Below are positions 22,608-31,260 of a stretch of 64,000 nucleotides of DNA, in pieces. Below the pieces are notes generated by a model. It worked only from the letters and a program-made list of their open reading frames with translations. It was not told the origin of the DNA and did no database searches. Position numbers and translations under genes: made by a program. The stretch lies in the IMG/VR virus record IMGVR_UViG_3300025133_000043, positions 1 through 64,000 of that record, one strand, 5' to 3'. Source of the DNA: a virus. The stretch's first letter is position 1. The number at the start of each line of letters is the position of its first letter.

Positions 22608-23046
22608 ATCACCGAAGAACGGCGTGAAGTGCGGAGCCATCTGCGTCTTCCGCAACAACTCCATCGACCTGGCCGTCAACCCCATGACGGTCGACACCGA
22701 GGAGCTCCAGGCCCTGCAGGAGGACTTGAACAACCAGACCGAGGTGATGTTCATGGACCCGGTCAAGTTCCGCGCAGATCAGGGGAAGTGGATCTCCTGG
22801 GCGATGGACGAGGCCCTCCGCCTCTACGACAGGTTCGGGGGCGCCACCATCATCGTGAAGGCCCCTCGCCTGAAGATCAAGCAGAAGCGCTCCTCCGGGT
22901 CGGTCTCCTCCGGCCGGTCGGACATGGACAAGCTGTTCCCCTGCCTCCGGGACATCGACCGCCTTCTGACCGACAACTTCAAGTGGGATCCCTGGTCCAA
23001 GACGGTGCGCCGCGGCGACGTCAACGCCAAGAAGGGCGGTCGATGA
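22501..23046 (+). CDS. Hypothetical protein, 181 aa
   Basis: Contains KIEIILSRSPKNG, ICVFRNNSIDLAVNP and WAMDEALRLYDRFGGATIIV, a mixed alpha/beta fold, and a basic C-terminal third. No recognised family. ATGA overlap with the next gene. Confidence 0.62.
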   Translation: MSAPGDKAKLVNMLDNSLAEATGLQSVYKIEIILSRSPKNGVKCGAICVFRNNSIDLAVNPMTVDTEELQALQEDLNNQTEVMFMDPVKFRADQGKWISWAMDEALRLYDRFGGATIIVKAPRLKIKQKRSSGSVSSGRSDMDKLFPCLRDIDRLLTDNFKWDPWSKTVRRGDVNAKKGGR

Positions 23047-23342
23047 ACCTGTCGGAAGCCCTGCTCGAGCTCCAAGAGAAGGATCACCTGCTGGGTGTGT
23101 TCGCCGAGCTCGTGGGGCACCTGAACAAGCTCACAGAGGAGGATGCGAAGATCCCGATCTACAACTCCACCGAGGAGTTCGTGGACGAGGGGTACATCGA
23201 CGAGGTACGAGATGTACTGCAGGCCCAGATCGATGGGCTGGAAGCAGCGCGGAAGAAGATCCTGGACTGGAAGGTGGAACGTGGCGGAGAAGATCCTCCT
23301 GAAGACGACGATGGAGGCGCCGGAGGGGACACAGTTCCCTGA
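23043..23342 (+). CDS. Helical acidic hypothetical protein, 99 aa
   Basis: Helical sequence (LSEALLELQEKDHLLGVFAE and RDVLQAQIDGLEAARKKIL) with an acidic Gly-rich tail. Overlaps the next gene by about 60 nt if the GTG start there is right. Confidence 0.58.
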   Translation: MNLSEALLELQEKDHLLGVFAELVGHLNKLTEEDAKIPIYNSTEEFVDEGYIDEVRDVLQAQIDGLEAARKKILDWKVERGGEDPPEDDDGGAGGDTVP

Positions 23343-23496
23343 GGCGGCCCAAGAGATCCTGCAGCAGGTGGTCGATCCCGAGATCGAGCGCTTCGGTGCC
23401 TACTTCGCTGAGCGCGCTGGCGGCGGCCCCCTGGCTGGGTACGAGAAGGAGGTCCTCCGGGCCTACCTCTGGTTCAAGCTGAAGGAGGAGTCATGA
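23281..23496 (+). CDS. Helical hypothetical protein, 71 aa
   Basis: GTG 23281 with an AGGTGGA site upstream; ATG 23311 is an alternative. Sequence EIERFGAYFAERAGGGPLAG followed by a helical end. ATGA overlap downstream. Confidence 0.5.
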   Translation: MAEKILLKTTMEAPEGTQFPEAAQEILQQVVDPEIERFGAYFAERAGGGPLAGYEKEVLRAYLWFKLKEES

Positions 23497-23828
23497 AGGC
23501 CGTCGAGTGGGAATTCGCGTCCGACGCAGAGACCGAGAAGTTCCGGAAGAAGCCGAAGGCTCGCGGGCGGTACAAGCCCGGCTCCAGCCAGCAGGGCGTC
23601 TACCAGATCGTGGAGCCCTCGACCGTCAAGGACCGGGATGGCTCCTTGCACCAGGTCGCGGTCGGTGAGAGCATCAAGGTCTTCGACGACGCCGAGGCCA
23701 GACGCTACGAGTCTGAGGACTGGCTGATGTTCGCTGAACGAGTGCGCGTCAGATACGGTGAGGGTGTAGAATCCCTCCGTGCTGGTGCACGCCTCGCAGT
23801 CTTGCCTGATCTGGAGTCCCCGAAGTGA
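23493..23828 (+). CDS. Hypothetical protein, 111 aa
   Basis: Basic N-terminal half (FRKKPKARGRYKPG) and a beta-rich C-terminal half (LHQVAVGESIKVFDD). GTGA overlap with the KH-domain gene. Function is unknown. Confidence 0.58.
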   Translation: MKAVEWEFASDAETEKFRKKPKARGRYKPGSSQQGVYQIVEPSTVKDRDGSLHQVAVGESIKVFDDAEARRYESEDWLMFAERVRVRYGEGVESLRAGARLAVLPDLESPK

Positions 23829-24103
23829 ACCCGCCCCTCGATCAACTACTGACGGATCTCATCCTCAGCCTGATCGACGATCGGGATGCCGTGAAGATCG
23901 AGAAGAACATCTCGGACCACTCGGCGCACTTCGAAGTCACCGTGGCAGACCCGGACGTCGGCAAGCTCCTGGGACGGAAGGGGGTTCACGCCAACAGCCT
24001 CCGTCGCGTGTTCGAGGCAGCCTACGGCAAGACCGGTCGGGGCTTCCACCTTCACATCGTCGATCCTCGACGGCAGCGGAGTGAACGGCCCAGAGGTAGC
24101 TGA
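23825..24103 (+). CDS. KH-domain RNA-binding protein (KhpA-like)
   Basis: A 92-aa single KH domain. The GxxG loop lies in VGKLLGRKGVHANSLRRVF (45-63) and the final strand is FHLHIVDP (74-81), as in bacterial KhpA/YlqC. Such proteins bind RNA and act in post-transcriptional control. GTG start; one-base overlap with the large virion protein downstream, so it would be made just before virion assembly. The usual KhpB partner is not seen. Confidence 0.85.
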   Translation: MNPPLDQLLTDLILSLIDDRDAVKIEKNISDHSAHFEVTVADPDVGKLLGRKGVHANSLRRVFEAAYGKTGRGFHLHIVDPRRQRSERPRGS

Positions 24104-27100
24104 TGCAGGGCCAGGGACCTCCCAACGTCTCACCGCCAGGCCTTTCCCACTCCCTGGCAATGGGGGCGGGGATGGGGGCCCAGTACGGGACGACCTTCTC
24201 CCAGGTCAACCAGTACGGACAGCTCTCCCAGGCTCAGGCCGGCTCCCAGGCCGGAGACTTCTTCGGGAACACCGTCACCCCCGTGGCTGTCCACGGCGGG
24301 ATGATGGCGGCGATGGTCGCTGCTCCGATGATGGCCGGGGCCCAGAGCCTGGCCCCGCGCATGCTGGGCAGCACCATGATGGCGCTGGAGCCCTTCAGCT
24401 ACGTCGCTCCTGCAGCTCGAGCTGGCTTCGCCTTCGGAGGCGGCGGTTCCTGGGCAGCTGGCCGAGGTGCTCTCGGGGCCATGAAGACTGCCTGGGGAGG
24501 GTTCACCGGAGCCAAGACCGCGGCAGGGGTCGGTAGGGCGAGCCTCAGTCTCGGTCGAGCCGCCATGGGCGTCGCCGGCGCAGGCGCTGTGGGACTCGCA
24601 GCGGCCGCTGCTCCCATCGCCGCAGGTCTGGCGATCACAGAGGGGATGATCCAGACAGGTGAACAGGTCTTCCACGGAGCCCACCAGGGGATGGTGGGCA
24701 AGGGTCTGATGGCCAGCATCGGCGGTCAGTTCGGAGGAAACCAGCACCACGGAGCCAATGTCGGCAAGCTCCTGGCAGATCAGGGGAGGGACATCGGCAA
24801 GGGCGTGGGTCAGATGGCGGACATGGTCCGCGAGATGGACTCCATGAAGCTGTTCCAGACCACTCGGGACGTGAAGGAGTTCAAGGAGCGCTTCACCAAG
24901 ATCATGGACACGGTGAAGGAGGTCGCCTCCACCATGCAGACCAGCGTGGACGACGCGCTGAAGATGGTGGGGGAGCTCCGCACTCAGGGCTTCTACACGA
25001 CCTCGGACATCAAGGCCGCCTCCCTACGCCAGACAGCTCGAGAGATCATGTCCGGCCTCAGCACCGGGGACATGGTCAACGCCGGGCGCTTCGGCACCCA
25101 GTACGCCAGGCAGCTTGGGATGAAGGGACGTCACGGATCCGACTTCGCCCAGCAGCAGACTGCTGGCGTCGCCTACGCCATGCGGCAGGGCTACCTCAGC
25201 GAGGAGGACGTCATGGAGGCCGGCGGAGTCGGCCAGGTCGGTGCAGGGATGGCGGCACGTCAGATGCGCTTCCTCAGCTCCTCTCGCGGCCGGGTGATGA
25301 TCGCCAACATGCTCGGCGAAGGCAACGAGATGGACATGGGACGGGTCAACAGCTTCCTGTCGGGCGACAAGTCCCTCGAGTCCATGGTCACGGGCGCCTC
25401 CAATCGGGGTCTGGGAACCCTCCACCGTGCCGGCACAGCGGAGGCCCGCGAGAACGCCATGCAGTACGCAGGCATGGGGATGGTCTCCATCGCGGCAGCC
25501 CAGTCCCAGCAGCTCCATGGGGGGTACAACAAGCAGGGGATCATCAGGCACTTGGGCACGATGGGCATGGGCGTCAACGAGGCCAACATGATGCTCTCCC
25601 AGACGATGGCGATGCCAGAGCTCTTGGAGGCGCAAGCGTCTGCTGAGTACGAGGCCGCTCAGACTGAAGCCTGGGAGCAGGACCGGAACTACCACAAGAT
25701 CGGAGCAAGCGTCAGCAGGTACCTGAACTCGGGCGACTACGGATTCACTCGAGGGCTGTTCTCTCGCGCCAGAGGCTGGGGCGAGGACATGGGAGGAGCA
25801 GCCAGCCGTTCCTGGGGGGATGTCGCTGAGACCTTCTGGCGTCCCCGGACCTACAGCGGAGGAGGGGAGTCTGATCAGCGCTTGGCCGAGCGCTACGGAC
25901 GGGGTTCTGGCAGGGACATGGACTACGAGCGTGCCAGCGAAGCTCTCCTGGCCAAGTCCGCCTGGTGGGAGAAGCGCTACGGTCAGCTTGAGCACGTAGC
26001 CCCAGCCCTTGAGTATGGTCCAGTTGACCAGCTAATGGGGGTCAGCACCAGCGACTCCGGCCCCTTGATCGGAGGCACTCCCGGCGCCAGAGAGCGGATG
26101 CGCACGGAGCTCTCGGCCTACACCATCGGCGCCAACGAGGCGATCAAGAAGGGAGGTGATCACGTCGATCTGGGAGATGGACGATTCATCTCCAGGGAGG
26201 ACATGAATCGGGGTCTGAAGATCTCCCAGTCCGCCAAGCTCACCGACCGCCAGAGGACCAACCTGAGCAGGCTCACGGGAGGTGGCGGTGACATCGTCCA
26301 GCGGGCTCGAGAGACCATCGTCGGCGGGTCTGACCTCGGCTACGACCGCCTCAACGACATCTACCAAGCCGAAGGGTGGGATGACCTCAGCAAGGAGGAG
26401 CAGAACCTCTGGCTGTTGGCTACAGCCAGCGACACCCTGAGCGGCGACACGAAGACGGGCCTCCGCGGCTCCGGAGACATCGAGAAGTACATCTCCGACA
26501 AGAACTACCGGACTCTCTTGACCTCCACGATGCGTCAGGACGAGAAGCTCGTAGAGACGGGAATCGCCAAGAAGGGGACGTTGCGTAGGCTCGGAACGGT
26601 CTCTGGCGTTCGGGAGACGGGGGAGCAGAACCTCAACAAGCTCCTGTCCGGCCTGGACAACCAGAGCATCTACGACGGCATCGACGAGGACGACATCAGC
26701 AAGACCCTGTCGTCCGACAAGGACGCCCGGGCGGCGTTCGCCAAGTACCTGGAGGCGCAGAAGGGAGGAACTCCAGAGGAGATCGCTGAGGCGATGCAGG
26801 GCTTGGAGTCCTACGATCAGCTCCACAAGATCGCGCTGAAGGCTGACAGCCACGTTAACTACAGGATGTCACTCCGACAGAGCGCCGGCGGGATGCTGGA
26901 AGAGCTCGGGGTGATCGCGGACGCAGAGGTCAGAGGACGTAGCCAGTCCCGCGCTGTGGCCAATGCGCGGGAGGCCAAGGGCTTCGCCGGCGGGAAGTAC
27001 GACAAGCGCCTGGATCAACTGGGACGAAGCGGCACAGGGATCAGCACCTACTCGGAGATGACACAGCGCTTCATCGAGGATGATCTGCTCTCAGACAGTG

Positions 27101-27507
27101 ACCTGTCTGACGAAGAGGCAGCTCTCCTGGAGACGGTCTACGGGGCGAGTGGAGGGAGGCTGGGTTCGGGCCTTCAGGGACTCCTGTCCGGAGACGCGAC
27201 GAAGACCAAGGCCGCAGGGGAGAGCCTCAACTTCACGGAAGACGAGATCAAGATGATCGGCAGCATCCAGGATGAGACTGCCCGGGCTGCCCAGGTCATC
27301 GAGATCCTGAAGCAGAAGAACCTCCTCGACCCCACGGCCTACAGCTCCGCCAGCGGCACGGAGATCGGGGACACTCGCACGGCATACGCCCAGGCCAACA
27401 CCCGGTTCGTCGCAGCCGTCGATCGCTTCGTGAGCAACATGAAGGGAGATCTGGGCGACGACTGGAAGCCCCTCGATCAGAACTTCTTGGAAGGCGAGGG
27501 CGGGTGA
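24103..27507 (+). CDS. Large virion protein, candidate tape measure, 1134 aa
   Basis: The N-terminal 200 residues are Gly/Ala/Met-rich with hydrophobic segments (GAVGLAAAAAPIAAGLAITE). Helical coiled sequence follows (MADMVREMDSMKLFQTTRDV), then many Gly/Met-rich stretches and a charged helical C-terminal half. Size, composition and position immediately before hub-like and baseplate genes fit a tail tape measure protein, which sets tail length and may enter the host envelope. No peptidase or lysozyme motif was noticed. Another internal virion protein is the alternative. Confidence 0.55.
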   Translation: MQGQGPPNVSPPGLSHSLAMGAGMGAQYGTTFSQVNQYGQLSQAQAGSQAGDFFGNTVTPVAVHGGMMAAMVAAPMMAGAQSLAPRMLGSTMMALEPFSYVAPAARAGFAFGGGGSWAAGRGALGAMKTAWGGFTGAKTAAGVGRASLSLGRAAMGVAGAGAVGLAAAAAPIAAGLAITEGMIQTGEQVFHGAHQGMVGKGLMASIGGQFGGNQHHGANVGKLLADQGRDIGKGVGQMADMVREMDSMKLFQTTRDVKEFKERFTKIMDTVKEVASTMQTSVDDALKMVGELRTQGFYTTSDIKAASLRQTAREIMSGLSTGDMVNAGRFGTQYARQLGMKGRHGSDFAQQQTAGVAYAMRQGYLSEEDVMEAGGVGQVGAGMAARQMRFLSSSRGRVMIANMLGEGNEMDMGRVNSFLSGDKSLESMVTGASNRGLGTLHRAGTAEARENAMQYAGMGMVSIAAAQSQQLHGGYNKQGIIRHLGTMGMGVNEANMMLSQTMAMPELLEAQASAEYEAAQTEAWEQDRNYHKIGASVSRYLNSGDYGFTRGLFSRARGWGEDMGGAASRSWGDVAETFWRPRTYSGGGESDQRLAERYGRGSGRDMDYERASEALLAKSAWWEKRYGQLEHVAPALEYGPVDQLMGVSTSDSGPLIGGTPGARERMRTELSAYTIGANEAIKKGGDHVDLGDGRFISREDMNRGLKISQSAKLTDRQRTNLSRLTGGGGDIVQRARETIVGGSDLGYDRLNDIYQAEGWDDLSKEEQNLWLLATASDTLSGDTKTGLRGSGDIEKYISDKNYRTLLTSTMRQDEKLVETGIAKKGTLRRLGTVSGVRETGEQNLNKLLSGLDNQSIYDGIDEDDISKTLSSDKDARAAFAKYLEAQKGGTPEEIAEAMQGLESYDQLHKIALKADSHVNYRMSLRQSAGGMLEELGVIADAEVRGRSQSRAVANAREAKGFAGGKYDKRLDQLGRSGTGISTYSEMTQRFIEDDLLSDSDLSDEEAALLETVYGASGGRLGSGLQGLLSGDATKTKAAGESLNFTEDEIKMIGSIQDETARAAQVIEILKQKNLLDPTAYSSASGTEIGDTRTAYAQANTRFVAAVDRFVSNMKGDLGDDWKPLDQNFLEGEGG

Positions 27508-27722
27508 TGGCTACCTCCACTGAGCTCGGAAAGTCCACCGTTGTCACCCGCGACGGTGTCGTCACGGCTACCCTGGTGGACAGGGTCGGGCCTGATCGGA
27601 TCACGCAGATGCTGCTGCGAGGCTTCGCGTCTGCTAAGTACGGTGGACTGCCCGATGAAACGCCTCGAGTGAGTCCTGAGATCCGGACGCTCCTGGTCAA
27701 CCCCAAGGCCGAGGATGGATGA
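27507..27722 (+). CDS. Small hypothetical protein, 71 aa
   Basis: Begins MATSTELGKSTVVTRDG at ATG 27507 (TGATG junction); GTG 27504 is also possible. A small protein between the tape-measure candidate and hub-like genes, in the place where phages often encode LysM-like or baseplate spacer proteins. No motif supports a firm call. Confidence 0.55.
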   Translation: MATSTELGKSTVVTRDGVVTATLVDRVGPDRITQMLLRGFASAKYGGLPDETPRVSPEIRTLLVNPKAEDG

Positions 27723-28789
27723 TGCCGGTGATCCTCCTGGAGAAGGACCCCTTCGTCGAAGCCATGGAGGGGGACAAGGACTCCCTCCCCTTCGAGGAAG
27801 TCAACGTCCGCCGTCCTCTCGAGGGGCTGTTGCACAAGGACCCCCGGCACGCTTTCCTGTCCCTCTACAGGATGGACGGATCTGAGTTCAAGCACGTCTC
27901 TGTCCTGGACAGCTCGGCGCCGGCGCACGACGGAAGTCAGGGCACCTCGGCCGCGACCCACAACTTCATCCTGCAGGCGGTGTCTCAGACCAGGCAGGAG
28001 AAGGTCCAGATCGTAGAGACCTTCGGCCCCTTCTACGCCTTCTTCTACGGGCAGAAGCCCATCGTCCTCCAGTGCCAGGGGATGCTGCTCAACAGTAGGA
28101 ACTTCAACTGGAAGAACGAGTGGTTGCGCAACTACGGCAAGTACCTGCGCGGGACGAAGTGCGTGGAGTACAGGGCTCGGGTCTACCTGGGCTTCGACGA
28201 CGTGCTGGTGCAGGGGATGATCCTGGGCACCTCGGTCACGCAGACCTCCGACAACCCCTTCGTCTGTCCCTTCAACTTCTCCCTCCTGATCACGGCCTAC
28301 AAGGACCTCAGCGAGGGCGACGACTCCTACGTCAACCGCTTCGGGACCACTGCACGGGCAACAGGTCTCGTAGGCTCGGAGGTCCACCCCGAGTACCCAC
28401 TCGCTGGAGGCACTGGGTACGGAGGAGCCAAGAACCCAGGGTACAACTACATCGACCTGGCGACGGGGGAGCTCGTCGAGGAGTCTGGCAGCACTCAGGA
28501 TGTACCAGCGACCTCGACGAGCATTAGGACCGCCTCTTGGATCGGGGACAGCTCGACCGGCAAGCTCTGGAAGGAGCCGGGCGCTGCGCTCACGTTCATC
28601 GACACGGACTTGGCTGTCCAGCAGACGGAAGGCGGAGACAAGCTCACGGCCCAGATCCAACGGCGTAGCGATCCAGACGCCTTCCCGCTGGCCTCGAGGG
28701 ACTCCAATTCGGCAGGGATCAGCAGCTCCCTCTCTGCGGGCGTAGCGAACTGTGCCTGCGTGATCGACGATCATCCTGCGGTGGGCTGA
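27719..28789 (+). CDS. Putative tail/baseplate structural protein, 356 aa
   Basis: The core (FGPFYAFFYGQKPIVLQCQG, then YRARVYLGFDDVLVQGMILG and PFVCPFNFSLLITAYKDL) reads as a beta-rich virion domain. A Ser/Thr/Gly-rich C-terminal part follows. The assignment rests on position between the tape-measure candidate and the hub-like gene, and on composition. No named family recognised. Confidence 0.55.
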   Translation: MMPVILLEKDPFVEAMEGDKDSLPFEEVNVRRPLEGLLHKDPRHAFLSLYRMDGSEFKHVSVLDSSAPAHDGSQGTSAATHNFILQAVSQTRQEKVQIVETFGPFYAFFYGQKPIVLQCQGMLLNSRNFNWKNEWLRNYGKYLRGTKCVEYRARVYLGFDDVLVQGMILGTSVTQTSDNPFVCPFNFSLLITAYKDLSEGDDSYVNRFGTTARATGLVGSEVHPEYPLAGGTGYGGAKNPGYNYIDLATGELVEESGSTQDVPATSTSIRTASWIGDSSTGKLWKEPGAALTFIDTDLAVQQTEGGDKLTAQIQRRSDPDAFPLASRDSNSAGISSSLSAGVANCACVIDDHPAVG

Positions 28790-31260
28790 TGACTACCCCG
28801 CGAAGGCTCAACCTCAGGTTGTTCATCGACGGTGTCGAGCTCCCCGTCGTTGGGGCGCGGTGTACCTTCGCCGACAACGCCGATGCGCAGGCCGACATCC
28901 AGGTCATCGCCACCGACCACATGTTCGACCTGCTGCCTCGGTCGATGATCCACCTGTTCTACTACGAGGACGCCGACTACACCTTCAAGGAGGGAAGTGA
29001 GTCAGGCTTCGGAATTGCAGACCCACGTCGCTGGAAGATGCTCTTCGCCGGGGAGCTGGCGTCAGTCCGTCTGCAGAAACAGGACGGTCAGAGGGCGGGG
29101 ATCCTGAGCTGTGTCGGCCCGATGAACTATCTGGACTTCATCCGCCAGCACTACCTGAACTTCCGCAACGGCGGGGTCGAGTTCTTCGAGAACGCCTTCA
29201 TGGGCGTCACCGCGGACAAGATCAAGAACTACGATGTGATCGGCAAGGGCGTGAGCTCCAACCTGTTCGTCTGGCTCAGTGCGTCCAAGGTCAAGGTCAC
29301 CGACAGCGACGGCAACACCGAGAGCTACAGCAACATCTACACTGGCACCCAGCGTGTCCTGCGTGAGATGTTCTTCGCCTCCAGCGTCTTCTACGCCCAG
29401 GCCTTCAACCGCTGGAGGATCGGGGACCTGATCGTGGGCATCCCGGAGGACAAGACCGCCGCCAAGCTGATGAAGCTGGACTTCTTCCAGAAGTTCATCA
29501 AGAACCAGGTCGGCGGCGGTGGTGGGATGGTGACCGCCCGTCAGATGATCAACACCATGCTGGGGACGGTCATGCACTCCATGACCACCATGCCTTGTCC
29601 CTGGCTCGATCCCGGCGGCACGGCCCTGGGGCTCGACATCCAGCAGGCCGCGCCCGAACTCGCCAAGCAGACGGTATCTGATCAACCCTGGGAAGGTGCC
29701 AGCCTGAACTACGTGGTGGTCAAGCCGGACACCTGGTTCCTGGCGCCGCCGGCCTGCAACATCGTCTTCCCGCACCAGTACAACTCGCTGGCCTACCAGA
29801 GGAGCTACTTGGCGGAGCCCACTCGTCTGATGCTCCGCACGAGCCTGTTCTTCACGGGCCGATCCAAGTGGCTCACAGAGCGCTTCTACGCCCCGGACTT
29901 CTCTGAGGTCGCAGAGGTCATGTACCGGGAGGGTGGGCACCTCGACCGCATGGCTGAGATCCTCATGCCTCACGAGGAGTTCGTCGGCCTCAACCCCATC
30001 TTCACCTGGGAGTCCGATCTCGGGGCCTACGTCCAGAAGGGCGGCCGTAGGGAGTACCTCTCCAAGCTCTGCGACTACCTGTTCTGGAAGTACCGGTTCA
30101 GCACTCGATCCACCAACGTCTCCGGACCCTTCAACCCCAACCTGGTCCCCGGCTACCCAGGTCTGGTGATGGACAGGGTCGGCATCCCCGGACTGATCAC
30201 CCGCCACGTCATGGGCAACGTCCAGACGGTGGTGCACTCCATCGATCAGAACGGAGGCTGGACCCACTTCACGATGGTGGGTTGCTACCAGCACGACGAG
30301 GCTGCCGACTTCGACAACGAAGGGAGATCCGTCTACGAGGTCACCCGCCGCGGGACAGACGGGTTCCTGGACGACCGCTATGACTGGGAGCGGATTGGGG
30401 AGGAGGTCTACCAGACCGTCTTCGGGTGCGGATCTCTGTTTGACGTCATCGCCGGCGTCAACGAGGGCGATCTGGCTGACCTGGTAAGCGGGGCATCCGA
30501 AGGTGTGGCGCAGGCCTTCGAGCCCATCATCACCAGGAGGAAGGTCAAGAAGACCCGCAAGGCGACCCGGAAGGAGGAGATCTTGCTCTTTGAGACCGAC
30601 ATTGCCACAGGGGACACAGAAAGTATCCCCACCGGCGAGTTCAAGGACGTTGAATTCGATGAGTCTTACTGGGGCTATGAGGAGGTCACGAGCTACGACT
30701 CGAAGGCCCTAGTGAGGTCGGTCGCCTACCTCCAGCTGCTCTACCAGACGATCCTCCAGAACGAAGGGAACCTCCAGGCGTTCACGCAGTCGATCACCCA
30801 GCGTCCTAAGGCCGACATGGCTCAGACCGTGGGCTTGGCTACGGCCAGTTCTTGGCGGAGCTTCGGGGAAGGCGAAGCACTGGACGAGATCGAAAGCACC
30901 ATCCAGGCCAAGGTCCTGGCAGACTACGGAACGGATCACGGCTTCTTCTCAGCAGCTGTCGATCCGAGCAGCCCTGTCGATGACAGCTACACATCGACCA
31001 GGTCCGTGCAGCGGAGGGTCGTGGACGTTCCTGAGCACGAAGAGACCATCTACGAGACGAACATCGCGAGTTACGACGACGACGGCTCCCTCCCGGAATC
31101 CGTCCCGATCGGGAAGAAGACGGTGGAGGCCACCTACAAGACGCTCCAGGTGGAGCAGAGTGAGGAGACCAACTACGGACTCCGTGATCTGCTTCAGAGG
31201 CGACAGGCTGCTACCTTGGCCTACGCCAAGAGCCTCCTGTACCAAGGACTTCGAGGATGA
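28789..31260 (+). CDS. Putative baseplate hub protein, 823 aa
   Basis: The N-terminal region (LRLFIDGVELPVVGARCTFA, then ADIQVIATDHMFDLLPRSMI and MLFAGELASVRLQKQDGQRA) has the shape of gp27/VgrG-like hub domains, which begin with a definition of rotated local coordinates and a path definition. The middle is globular and Trp/Tyr-rich. The C-terminal 250 residues are charged and may be a linker or second domain. ATGA overlap with the helicase gene. Confidence 0.55.
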   Translation: MTTPRRLNLRLFIDGVELPVVGARCTFADNADAQADIQVIATDHMFDLLPRSMIHLFYYEDADYTFKEGSESGFGIADPRRWKMLFAGELASVRLQKQDGQRAGILSCVGPMNYLDFIRQHYLNFRNGGVEFFENAFMGVTADKIKNYDVIGKGVSSNLFVWLSASKVKVTDSDGNTESYSNIYTGTQRVLREMFFASSVFYAQAFNRWRIGDLIVGIPEDKTAAKLMKLDFFQKFIKNQVGGGGGMVTARQMINTMLGTVMHSMTTMPCPWLDPGGTALGLDIQQAAPELAKQTVSDQPWEGASLNYVVVKPDTWFLAPPACNIVFPHQYNSLAYQRSYLAEPTRLMLRTSLFFTGRSKWLTERFYAPDFSEVAEVMYREGGHLDRMAEILMPHEEFVGLNPIFTWESDLGAYVQKGGRREYLSKLCDYLFWKYRFSTRSTNVSGPFNPNLVPGYPGLVMDRVGIPGLITRHVMGNVQTVVHSIDQNGGWTHFTMVGCYQHDEAADFDNEGRSVYEVTRRGTDGFLDDRYDWERIGEEVYQTVFGCGSLFDVIAGVNEGDLADLVSGASEGVAQAFEPIITRRKVKKTRKATRKEEILLFETDIATGDTESIPTGEFKDVEFDESYWGYEEVTSYDSKALVRSVAYLQLLYQTILQNEGNLQAFTQSITQRPKADMAQTVGLATASSWRSFGEGEALDEIESTIQAKVLADYGTDHGFFSAAVDPSSPVDDSYTSTRSVQRRVVDVPEHEETIYETNIASYDDDGSLPESVPIGKKTVEATYKTLQVEQSEETNYGLRDLLQRRQAATLAYAKSLLYQGLRG

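Noticed and set aside
23493-24103. Tail assembly chaperone pair with a -1 frameshift before the tape-measure candidate
   Set aside because: The two genes before the large virion gene have a normal GTGA overlap, no slippery heptamer was noticed, and the second is a KH-domain protein.
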